A stretch of DNA of 31,336 nt from Cyclobacteriaceae bacterium (GTDB lineage: Bacteria > Bacteroidota > Bacteroidia > Cytophagales > Cyclobacteriaceae): positions 1 through 31,336 of the forward strand of contig VFKK01000075.1 in assembly GCA_009885605.1 (NCBI GenBank), read 5' to 3'. The position numbers and the translations under genes are program-made. Shown here piece after piece: positions 16,467 to 24,422 of this stretch; the stretch's first letter is position 1, and each line of letters begins with the position of its first letter. Below the pieces are notes generated by a model that ran no database searches, had not been told where the DNA came from, and saw only the letters and a list, made by a program, of their open reading frames with translations.

Positions 16467-17420
16467 TTATGTTGTTGTTTTTGGTAATGTTATTTTAAAC
16501 CGGGTATACTGGTCCAATTCCGATTCTATCTCCAAAGTACCTTCATGAGTTTTGATGATCTCGTGGGTAATACTCAGGCCTAAACCGGTACCTTCCGTTC
16601 CTTTTTTGGTTGTAAAAAATGGCATCAAAAGTTTATCTCTGATCTCATCCGGTACTCCCGGTCCGTTATCCTCGACCACGATCAATACTTTGTCTCCAAA
16701 ATCCCGCGTCTCCACAGCCAGAATTGATTTATAGGAATTGCCTTTCGCTGCTATTTTGTCCCTCATTGCATCGAATGCATTTTTTGACAAATTCAAAATC
16801 ACACGGCTAAAGTCCTCCGCATTGAGAGTGATTTTTGGCAAGCTTTCATCAAGCTCTAATCGAAGCTCTACGTTTATAGGATTCTTGTTTGCCCTCATTC
16901 CATGAAACGCAAGATTTACATATTCCCGAATCAGGTCATTTAAATCGGTAAGGTCCATTGCACCTGTTCCGCCCCTTGAATGCATCAGCATGGACTTCAC
17001 TATACCGTCGGCCCTGGATCCATGGTGTTTAATCTTCAGAAGGTTTGATTTCACATCGGATAGCAGTTCCAGGATGTTTTCCTTTTCCGGGCTGTCACTA
17101 AGCTTATCCAATTCCTCCTCGATTTCCTGAATGAAATCCATACTGAGCTCTGAAAAATTATTAACGAAATTTAGTGGATTTTTGATTTCGTGGGCAATTC
17201 CTGCCGTTAGCTGGCCAAGACTTGCAAGCTTTTCCTGCTGTAAAAGTTGCTGTTGAATTACCTTAAGATCATTTACAGCTTCATCCGCTCTATTTTGTTC
17301 CTCTTCCAGTTTGGATAGGTCTGATTCAGCCTGCTTCTTCAGCCGCCCGATCTGCTCTTCTAATTCAGTGATTTTACTGATCAATTCTGAAGTGGACATT
17401 GTTTCTTTTTCAGGCTTCAT
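16467..17420 (-). CDS. Soluble histidine kinase
   Basis: The 317-aa cytoplasmic kinase has no membrane segment. An N-terminal coiled coil (~10-65, rich in Glu, Lys and Gln) leads to a HisKA domain with H77 (GIAHEIKNPLNFVNNF) and the helix-2 signature HHGSRADGIVKSML. The HATPase domain has an N box (NLSKNAFDAM), G1 box (EDNGPGVP), F box (PFFTTKK) and G2 box (GTGLGLSI). No PAS or other sensor is seen; the coiled coil may bind a partner. The frame opens at a TTG at 17429, but I choose ATG 17420 (MKPEKET). It heads the tight operon kinase, receiver, receiver-cyclase, DUF6090. Confidence 0.92.
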   Translation of the reverse strand: MKPEKETMSTSELISKITELEEQIGRLKKQAESDLSKLEEEQNRADEAVNDLKVIQQQLLQQEKLASLGQLTAGIAHEIKNPLNFVNNFSELSMDFIQEIEEELDKLSDSPEKENILELLSDVKSNLLKIKHHGSRADGIVKSMLMHSRGGTGAMDLTDLNDLIREYVNLAFHGMRANKNPINVELRLELDESLPKITLNAEDFSRVILNLSKNAFDAMRDKIAAKGNSYKSILAVETRDFGDKVLIVVEDNGPGVPDEIRDKLLMPFFTTKKGTEGTGLGLSITHEIIKTHEGTLEIESELDQYTRFKITLPKTTT

Positions 17421-17539
17421 ACTCACCAAAAATTAATGATAATTGAGGTTTGTTGTATACTCCAACTCGCATGAATCTTTTAGTGTTTTTTGGGTTACTG
17501 TTCAAATTAGGCAATTGTGTCATCAATTGTTTGGCTGGT

Positions 17540-17917
17540 TCAGCCTTGAGATATTTCCTTTATTTCATTTCTCAGCTTTTCAAAATCTACCGGTTTGGTA
17601 AAAAATCCTTTTGCTCCGGATTCAATTGCCTTGTTGTAGTTTTCTGTATCCCCGTATGCTGAAATCATACTAACTTTTATCTGTGGAAACTTGCCTTTAA
17701 TCTTATCAAGCAGGTCTAATCCGCTCATCCCTGGCATGTTGATATCAGAGAATACATAGACGAATTTAGGAGGGTTTTCACTTCCCAACAGATGTAAAGC
17801 CTCATCACCCGAAAATGCAAAGGATAACTCCAATTCTCCGCTTTTTATTTCTTTTCTAAACTTTTGACGGAAAAGAGCCTCTACATCTCGTTCGTCATCC
17901 ACAAATAAAATCTTCAT
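17540..17917 (-). CDS. Stand-alone receiver-domain response regulator
   Basis: The 125-aa single receiver has D7/D8, phospho-acceptor D58 (FSDINMPGMSG), S86 and K108 (FFTKPVDF). It is a close paralogue of the receiver at 18284, sharing MKILFVDDE, EALFRQKFRKEIKSGELE and the PPKFVYVFSDIN segment. No output domain is present. It is 119 bp upstream of the kinase-cyclase operon and on the same strand, so it may be transcribed with it or alone. Confidence 0.92.
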   Translation of the reverse strand: MKILFVDDERDVEALFRQKFRKEIKSGELELSFAFSGDEALHLLGSENPPKFVYVFSDINMPGMSGLDLLDKIKGKFPQIKVSMISAYGDTENYNKAIESGAKGFFTKPVDFEKLRNEIKEISQG

Positions 17918-18283
17918 TATTTACATGTTTTTGTTTTGTAAACATTCCTGAATGTGTTAAACCATTCTTTTTTGGTTTTTTTTCGCTTTGCTGTCCCTAC
18001 AGGCCAAGCTTAACGTCAAGCTAATACCTTTTTTCCTTATTTGATAAGTGAAGATTTTAAAATCTTATCTCAGTGACTCACTTTCACTTACGTCCTCTCA
18101 GAACTACTTTCTTTGTTTTTTTGAGATATCTATTTTGAAACAATAAATCAAAGTTGAACCCCAGATTTTCCAATAAAATAATCATTACTTCTCAAAGTTA
18201 TTTCACCGGATAATTCACTCTTTTTGTTCTGCCTAGATGTTTCATTCAAAGTAAAAGAGAATAAGAACTCCCCGAGCCTCACC
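17918..18283. other. Intergenic region between two receiver genes
   Basis: These 366 AT-rich bases show no credible gene. They hold the dyad at 17942-17955 and a 16-bp perfect palindrome, AAGATTTTAAAATCTT, at 18051-18066. A GATAAG/CTTATC pair (18043-18048 and 18064-18069) overlaps the latter, so an alternative stem is possible in RNA. Confidence 0.5.
17942..17955 (-). promoter_or_regulatory. Short dyad upstream of a receiver gene
   Basis: ACATTC and GAATGT flank a 2-base centre, 24 bases before the ATG at 17917. It could be an operator or the base of a small leader hairpin. The match is short and may be chance. Confidence 0.22.
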
Positions 18284-18667
18284 TCAATTAATGGAGTTTG
18301 CCAATTCTCTGATCTCGGTTTTCAAAGATTCAAAATCTACAGGTTTTGTAAAAAATCCCTTCGCACCAGATTTTATGGCTCTGTCGTAATTTTCGATATC
18401 TCCATAAGCGGAAATCATACTGACCTGGATTTGAGGGAAGCGATTTTTGATATTTTCCAAGAGTTCCAGCCCACTCATTCCAGGCATATTTATGTCGGAA
18501 AACACGTAGACAAATTTTGGAGGATTGTCAGTTCCCAATAGATTCAAGGCATTATCCCCTGAAAAGGCAAATGACAACTCAAGTTCCCCGCTCTTTATTT
18601 CCTTCCTGAATTTCTGACGAAAAAGTGCTTCAACATCTAGTTCATCGTCTACAAATAGAATCTTCAT
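18284..18667 (-). CDS. Stand-alone receiver-domain response regulator
   Basis: The 127-aa single receiver has D7/D8, phospho-acceptor D58 (FSDINMPGMSG), S86 (MISAYGD) and K108 (TKPVDF). It is nearly identical through most of its length to the receiver at 17540, and a little less so to the one at 16075; the three probably arose by local duplication. Each has its own upstream region. With no output domain it may act as a phosphate sink, a shuttle to the receiver-cyclase, or through protein binding. Confidence 0.92.
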   Translation of the reverse strand: MKILFVDDELDVEALFRQKFRKEIKSGELELSFAFSGDNALNLLGTDNPPKFVYVFSDINMPGMSGLELLENIKNRFPQIQVSMISAYGDIENYDRAIKSGAKGFFTKPVDFESLKTEIRELANSIN

Positions 18668-19235
18668 GGTTCAACTGATTTACGTTTGATAAAAAAATAA
18701 TTAACTGTGTAAGCTCTCCAGGTTTGGAGTTGATCCGGGATTTCTCAATTGTTTCCTGAGCAAATCTTGGATAACGCACTCTGCCTTTCTTCACTTAATC
18801 GAGACCAGTATTCAGCTCTTCTGAATTCGCTCTACTTTCATTGACTTTAACTTTCTGTTTGGTGTCGAAAGTAATTGCCAGATCTGCATTTTTTCGCAGC
18901 GCTCTAAATGCGAAGTTTTTAGGATTCATAGCAGACAAAAATAACTTATTTGCTTGCTGGAAATAATGTTAAATATAACTCAAAACTGTCGATAAACGGG
19001 ATTTTTCTGAGGTAAACATCCTTTCAAAAACAAAAAATTCTATTTGAAACCCAATTAATTGAAAATTTCAGTTTAGGTCAATTCTTTACTTTACCAGCAG
19101 GCTAGAAGGTGATTTGAGATGCGGCTAATCGATCCATCACGAGGGTAGCAGCCCAAATCGATCACAATTGGCCCTTCGGTATCGTTTTAAATCGTAAAAA
19201 GAATAAAATCAGATTAATAATTCCTTTTGGACAGA
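18668..19235. other. Long intergenic region between kinase gene and receiver gene
   Basis: The gap is 568 bases. The only candidate coding unit is a 44-codon frame at 18795-18929 on the minus strand. Two ATCGAT sites near 19127 and 19160 flank a GC-richer stretch without tRNA or other RNA features that I can fold by eye. The promoter of the receiver at 18667 should lie here. Confidence 0.5.
18795..18929 (-). CDS. Possible small protein, 44 aa, unknown
   Basis: The frame encodes a basic-then-acidic peptide starting MNPKNFAFRALRKNADLA and ending ELNTGLD. A TATTTTTG (18936-18943, minus strand) matches the Bacteroidota -7 element TAnnTTTG and ends 6 bases before the ATG, which would make a nearly leaderless message. 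I see no -33 partner and no homologue. It may be accidental. Confidence 0.25.
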   Translation of the reverse strand: MNPKNFAFRALRKNADLAITFDTKQKVKVNESRANSEELNTGLD

Positions 19236-22200
19236 TCAGGCAAGCGGAAGCTGAATGTTAAAAGTGGTGCCCTCTCCTTCCTTACTTTCTACAGTCAACT
19301 GACCCCCATGAGCTTTCACAATGTCGTAGCTTAGTGAAAGGCCAAGTCCGGTTCCTTGTCCGGTAGGTTTGGTGGTGAAGAATGGCTGGAAGATTTTGTC
19401 GACAATAGCCTGTGGAATTCCCTTGCCATTGTCTGTTACCTGAATCAATACTTTGTCCGTACTATGAGACGTGCGGACAGTAACAGTTGGTTTGTAAGAA
19501 GCGTCTGATTGGGTCGCGCGCTCATTCACTGTATAGAATGCATTGTTGATAAGATTCAAAATTACCCGGCCAATATCCTGTGTATTTATTTCAATGTTTG
19601 GCATAGTCTCATCCAGTTCAGTTTTGAAATCTGCATTGAAGGTTTTGTCTTTTGCTTTCAGACCATGAAAGGCTAATCTCAGGTATTCGTCTGCAAGGAG
19701 ATTTAGGTCGGTAGGCTCTTTTTTACCTGTCCCGCTTCGACTATGCTGCAGCATTCCTTTTACAATTGCTCCGGCACGCTTTCCATGATGATTGATTTTG
19801 CCCAGATTTTTTTCAATATCCTCCGCGATGGCCATAGCCTCTTCCAAGTCTCCTTTCTCGAGCTCTTCTTTCATTTCCCCAATCAACTCACTGCTTACCT
19901 CAGCAAAATTGTTGACGAAGTTCAAAGGATTTTGAATCTCGTGGGCAATTCCGGCTGTCAGCTCACCCAAACTTGCCATCTTTTCAGCGTGGATTAGTTG
20001 AGTTTGTGTTGCTTTAAGTTCTGTGTAGGCTTTCTCGATTTCCTTTGCCTGAGCGAGCTCCCGCTCTTTGGCTTTTTCCTGCTCTGCCTTGATCACCATT
20101 CTCCTTTGGTATCTGTGAGCCGGATAAAACAAAGAAAGGAAAACCAAGCCGTAGGTTAAATATGCCCACCAGGTGCGATACCAGGGAGGCAAAACAGAAA
20201 AATTATAGCTGATAGGCTCTGTCCATTCACCGGCTTTGCCTACACTAGGCCCGGTAAAACGTGCTTTAACTTTAAACGTGTAATCGCCCTCCTGAATATT
20301 ACCGAAAGTGGCACTGGTTTTTTTCAGAATCGGACTCCACTCCTCGTCATAGCCTTCCAGCATGTATTGATACTCTATTAAATAAGGCTTTGCGAGTTCA
20401 TTAGTGGCATAATCAAGGTTAATGTGATTATGACGATAGGGCAGGACAAGATTTTTCGGAACTGGATAAAATTTGGCAATGCCTTCAAATTCTACTTTTT
20501 CAAATTTCTGAATCATTGCTTTTCGATCCGCAGGGGAAAGCACTTTTCCAAAAGTTCTCAACTCATCATTATTGGAGAAGTAATTACCCGAATAGTCTGT
20601 TGAATCTACCGTTTTGCCGTGGGCCAAGCTGTACCAGGAAATGGGTTCTTCATTGATGCGAAGCTGCTGAATAGTTAATTCCGGAAGTTCCTGGTTTTTT
20701 AAAAGTGCAGCGTAATCAAACCTTACCAAAGCAGTTTTATCACTTCCAGTTCCTGCCCAAAGAATTCCTTTGATGTCCACAAACAAGGCATCCTGGCCAT
20801 CTGTGAGGTCTTTTACAGGATAGCCTGTGACCGTATTGAATATTTCAAGGTTCTTAATTCCATTGAATTCCTCAGAAGAATTTTCGGGTCCGTCAAAAAG
20901 TGCTACTCCCAGGTTCGTGCCAATTGCTATTTTTCCATTGGGCATCGCGGCGACTTGCAGGATGTTGTTATCAGGAAGCCCATCAGAAATGGTGAAGGTT
21001 TTGAAAATTTGAGCAGCACTCGTCGGGCTGGTAATTTCTCCTGATGGAGTTGATAATTTTTTCAGGTTAGCAAAGCTCAGATAACTCAAGCCGTCCTCTG
21101 TTCCAAACCAAAGATTTCCCTGCAGGTCTTCCGCTATTCTGAATACCACATCATCTGCTAATCCATTATCTGCATTATAATTGGTGAAGGTTTTCCCATC
21201 AAATCGGCTTACTCCGCCATCTAAAGTTGCGAACCAAATGTTTCCCGCTCCATCTTCCAGAATGCTAAAGACTACATCTCCGGCAAGTCCGTTTTCTCGC
21301 GTGAAATTGACAAAACTTACGCCATCAAACCGGCTGACTCCGCCTCCTTCAGTTCCAAACCAAAGATTTCCACTTTGATCCTCCAAAATGCTCCAGACTT
21401 CATTGGTCAGCAATCCCTGATCTGTGGTGTAGTTGATAAAGGTTTTGCCATCAAACTGGCTCACTCCTCCGGCTGTACCAAACCATAAAAGGCCTTTGGA
21501 ATCTTCGGTCACGCTGAAAACCACGTCGTTTGCCAATCCCTGATTAGTAGTGAAAGTAGTGAAGGCCCTTCCATCATATCGGCTGACACCCCCGTCCACT
21601 GTCCCAAACCATATTGCATTATTCTTGCTCTCGGCTATGCTTAAAACAAGGTTTCCACCAAGTCCCTGTGAGGTAGTGTAAGAAATGAAACCTGCACCAT
21701 CATAGAGACTAAGTCCTCCACCGTCGGTCCCAAACCAAAGCTTGCCTGTTCGGTCCTTCGTGATGGACAAAACCAGATTACCAGCAAGTCCTTGGTCGGT
21801 AGTGTAAGAGGTAAATTTTCTCCCGTCAAAACGACTGACGCCCCCGTCTGTCGCAAACCAAATATTTCCCTCGCTGTCTTCTCCGATACTCCTTATGACA
21901 TCGCTTGCGAGTCCGTTTGCAGTGGTGTACGTTTTAAATGTGGTGCCGTCAAAGCTAGAAACTCCGCCGCCAATGGTTCCAAACCAAATTTTACCGGACT
22001 TATCTTCGAAAAGACTTCTTACCCGATTATTGGCAAGTCCCTGTTCGGTTGAAAAAGTCTTAAAACCAGTTCCATCGTATCGACTTATGCCATTTCCATT
22101 TGTTCCAAACCAGAGATTTCCTCCCTTATCCTTCAGAACACAGATGACCACGTCATCAACCAATCCGTCTTTGGTAGTAAAGTTTTTGAAATTATTGCCA

Positions 22201-22922
22201 TCAAAACGACTGACTCCTGCCCTGGTTCCAAACCAAATATTTCCTTCATCATCTTCCGTCACACTGTAAACAACATTGTCCGCAAGACCATCAGAGCTTA
22301 AATAATTCAAAAACCTTTTTCCATCGTAGCGACTTACTCCATCTCCGATTGTGGCAAACCAAATATTTCCATTCTTGTCTTCGATTATTCCCCGGACATT
22401 ATTGCCCGCCAGTCCGTCTGCGATGGTATAATTAGTAAAGCCCGTTCCGTCGTACCTGCTTACGCCTCCGCCATTTGTACCAAACCAAAGATGTCCTCTG
22501 CTATCGATGATGGAGCAGTTGATCGCATCTGTCGGCAATCCATCATTGGTGGTGTAGGTTTTGAATTGTGATTTTCCTCCCTCGCCCAAAATGAAAGGAA
22601 TTTTATTCTCATCCAGCATTACTTCTCCTTTTTCGTTCTTCATTATTTGAAGAAGTTGTGATGCAGGAGGTTCCAGGTTTACCTGTTCGCCATCTGCAGA
22701 AAAATAATAGCCTCCGATGGAGGAGGGCACTTGGATAATCTTTGGCTTTGGGACATCTATAAGAAAAATAGTATCCGGTGCTGAAAAGCGTACTTGGGTG
22801 GAATCAGAAGCCGGAATTGAAGATTCCGCTTTTTCCGGTGTAGGAACAGGAGGTCCTGTACGAGTGGTGCAAGAAAGTATTTGAAAAAATAGGATTAATA
22901 AAGCTATATGAGAACCTCTCAT
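19236..22922 (-). CDS. Sensor histidine kinase with a 14-blade periplasmic propeller (HTCS-like, no output domain)
   Basis: The 1228-aa protein starts at ATG 22922; an upstream in-frame GTG at 22943 would spoil the lipoprotein signal. A lipobox (FFQILSC, C18) ends the signal peptide. From ~110 to ~700 come reg_prop blades of about 42 residues with the theme IWFGT..GGVSRYDG..F..YTT..GLA. I count about 14, enough for two seven-bladed propellers. A Y_Y_Y domain (~800-905), one membrane helix (~911-935), a coiled coil, HisKA with H994 (IAHEIQNPLNFVNNF) and HATPase with DNGKGIP and GTGLGLSL follow. The layout equals hybrid two-component systems that sense glycans, but the receiver and AraC domains are absent. 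The ligand is unknown. Confidence 0.92.
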   Translation of the reverse strand: MRGSHIALLILFFQILSCTTRTGPPVPTPEKAESSIPASDSTQVRFSAPDTIFLIDVPKPKIIQVPSSIGGYYFSADGEQVNLEPPASQLLQIMKNEKGEVMLDENKIPFILGEGGKSQFKTYTTNDGLPTDAINCSIIDSRGHLWFGTNGGGVSRYDGTGFTNYTIADGLAGNNVRGIIEDKNGNIWFATIGDGVSRYDGKRFLNYLSSDGLADNVVYSVTEDDEGNIWFGTRAGVSRFDGNNFKNFTTKDGLVDDVVICVLKDKGGNLWFGTNGNGISRYDGTGFKTFSTEQGLANNRVRSLFEDKSGKIWFGTIGGGVSSFDGTTFKTYTTANGLASDVIRSIGEDSEGNIWFATDGGVSRFDGRKFTSYTTDQGLAGNLVLSITKDRTGKLWFGTDGGGLSLYDGAGFISYTTSQGLGGNLVLSIAESKNNAIWFGTVDGGVSRYDGRAFTTFTTNQGLANDVVFSVTEDSKGLLWFGTAGGVSQFDGKTFINYTTDQGLLTNEVWSILEDQSGNLWFGTEGGGVSRFDGVSFVNFTRENGLAGDVVFSILEDGAGNIWFATLDGGVSRFDGKTFTNYNADNGLADDVVFRIAEDLQGNLWFGTEDGLSYLSFANLKKLSTPSGEITSPTSAAQIFKTFTISDGLPDNNILQVAAMPNGKIAIGTNLGVALFDGPENSSEEFNGIKNLEIFNTVTGYPVKDLTDGQDALFVDIKGILWAGTGSDKTALVRFDYAALLKNQELPELTIQQLRINEEPISWYSLAHGKTVDSTDYSGNYFSNNDELRTFGKVLSPADRKAMIQKFEKVEFEGIAKFYPVPKNLVLPYRHNHINLDYATNELAKPYLIEYQYMLEGYDEEWSPILKKTSATFGNIQEGDYTFKVKARFTGPSVGKAGEWTEPISYNFSVLPPWYRTWWAYLTYGLVFLSLFYPAHRYQRRMVIKAEQEKAKERELAQAKEIEKAYTELKATQTQLIHAEKMASLGELTAGIAHEIQNPLNFVNNFAEVSSELIGEMKEELEKGDLEEAMAIAEDIEKNLGKINHHGKRAGAIVKGMLQHSRSGTGKKEPTDLNLLADEYLRLAFHGLKAKDKTFNADFKTELDETMPNIEINTQDIGRVILNLINNAFYTVNERATQSDASYKPTVTVRTSHSTDKVLIQVTDNGKGIPQAIVDKIFQPFFTTKPTGQGTGLGLSLSYDIVKAHGGQLTVESKEGEGTTFNIQLPLA

Positions 22923-23031
22923 GTGTGTTTTCGTTGTTTGCACGGAATTCGGAAAAAATCTCAGATTCCTGGTCAGAGCTGTTGAACGTTTTTTAAGTAT
23001 TGGAAAGGCTGTTTTTTGTACTTATTCGGGA

Positions 23032-24372
23032 TCAATTGAGAGGTAAATTAATAATAAAAACGGTTCCTTCCCCATCATTACTCTCCACACTTAAATCTCC
23101 TCCTTGTGCCTTTACAATATCATAACTCAACGAAAGCCCAAGGCCGGTTCCTTCGCCTGTGGGTTTGGTAGTGAAGAAAGGCTGAAATATTTTTGATTTG
23201 ATATGTTCCGGGATTCCTCCTCCGTTGTCTGAAATGATAATTTGGATGCTTTTTCCCTGATTTTTAGTGCTGACTTCCACCATAGGTTTGAAGTCGGAAG
23301 CGCTTTTTTTCTTCTCATTCACAGCATAAAAAGCATTATTGATCAGGTTTAGAAATACTCTTCCCATGTCCTGCGGAATGACAGCTACTTTGGGAAGACC
23401 TGGTTCAAAGTGAGTTTTGAAGTCCGAATTGAAGCTTTTGTCTTTTGCACGAAGACCATGAAAGGATAGTCGGAGAAACTCGTCCGCAAGCGAATTGATA
23501 TCAGTCAGGTCCTTTTGACCCGAACTGGTTCGACTGTGCAAAAGCATGCCTTTGACGATTGAATCAGCACGTTTACCATGATGGTTTATTTTTTCGAGGT
23601 TCTCTTTTATGTCACTTGCCAATGCCTTCCCCTCTTCGTAATCCCCTTTTTCAATTGCCTCGTTCATCTCATCCAGGAGTTCGTTGGTCAGCTCAGAGAA
23701 ATTATTGACAAAGTTGAGCGGGTTTTGGATTTCATGGGCGATGCCTGCCGTGAGCTCTCCGAGAGAGGCCATTTTTTCCGCCTGGATCAGCTGAACTTGT
23801 GTGGCCTTCAATTCCAGCAAGGCCTCTTCCAGTTCTTCTTTTTGCTTGGTCAGTTCGGCAGTTCTTTCCACTACCTGGACTTCAAGTTTAGCTTTCATCG
23901 CTTCAGAAAGCTGAAATTCCTTTTCTCGCTGTTCTGCAATAACACGTTCGACTTCGCGAGCTTTTCTCTGTTTACTACCGCCGATCCATATAACAAGAGC
24001 CCAAAGAATTGAAAATACCACACCCGTATCGTATGATTCTTCCCACCTTTTGAAAAAATCGGAATTGATAATTTTGACCAGATACCCCAAGGTGACAATC
24101 ACTGCCAGTGGAAGCCATGCATAGGCAAGCGGCTTGGCAAATTGAAACTGAGGCAAGCGGAATATTCCGTAAAAAATCGCTGAAATCAAGGCAATAGAAG
24201 GAATCGCGAGCCATACTTCATTCGCTAAATTAGTCGATTCCATCACCAGAAATGCTATCGCCAGAATAATCCCGATGTCGAATATCCATTTCCACTGAGG
24301 AAAATTCAGTGAATTTTTAAGCGTTTTACGCAGGTAATTAAGGATTATCAGCGAAATAATATTCAACCCCAT
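23032..24372 (-). CDS. Membrane histidine kinase with four N-terminal helices
   Basis: The 446-aa kinase has four predicted membrane helices (~30-44, 53-71, 83-100, 117-131) with very short loops, so sensing must occur within the membrane or through a partner. A long coiled coil (~135-200) leads to HisKA with H213 (GIAHEIQNPLNFVNNF) and HHGKRADSIVKGMLLHSR. The HATPase domain follows with N box NLINNAFYAVNE, G1 box DNGGGIP, F box FQPFFTTKPTG and G2 box GTGLGLSL. It lies 50 bp downstream of the TPR kinase gene and 109 bp upstream of the propeller kinase, all on the same strand. Confidence 0.92.
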   Translation of the reverse strand: MGLNIISLIILNYLRKTLKNSLNFPQWKWIFDIGIILAIAFLVMESTNLANEVWLAIPSIALISAIFYGIFRLPQFQFAKPLAYAWLPLAVIVTLGYLVKIINSDFFKRWEESYDTGVVFSILWALVIWIGGSKQRKAREVERVIAEQREKEFQLSEAMKAKLEVQVVERTAELTKQKEELEEALLELKATQVQLIQAEKMASLGELTAGIAHEIQNPLNFVNNFSELTNELLDEMNEAIEKGDYEEGKALASDIKENLEKINHHGKRADSIVKGMLLHSRTSSGQKDLTDINSLADEFLRLSFHGLRAKDKSFNSDFKTHFEPGLPKVAVIPQDMGRVFLNLINNAFYAVNEKKKSASDFKPMVEVSTKNQGKSIQIIISDNGGGIPEHIKSKIFQPFFTTKPTGEGTGLGLSLSYDIVKAQGGDLSVESNDGEGTVFIINLPLN

Positions 24373-24422
24373 GTGCCAGTTCTTTTCCGTCTTTTCATGA
24401 ATGATTCTGAGTACTTCAAAAA

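Noticed and set aside
18051..18066. Perfect 16-bp palindrome AAGATTTTAAAATCTT
   Set aside because: AT-only core in AT-rich DNA, without a T-run or a suitable promoter distance; chance is likely. It is noted in the gap description only.
19081..19200. GC-richer stretch that might be a tRNA or small RNA
   Set aside because: No cloverleaf arms, TΨC-like sequence or terminator could be placed.
21100..22500. Periodic ~126-base DNA repeat that could suggest a tandem array or CRISPR-like locus
   Set aside because: The period is one propeller blade of 42 codons with intact reading frame; no identical short repeats with unique spacers occur.
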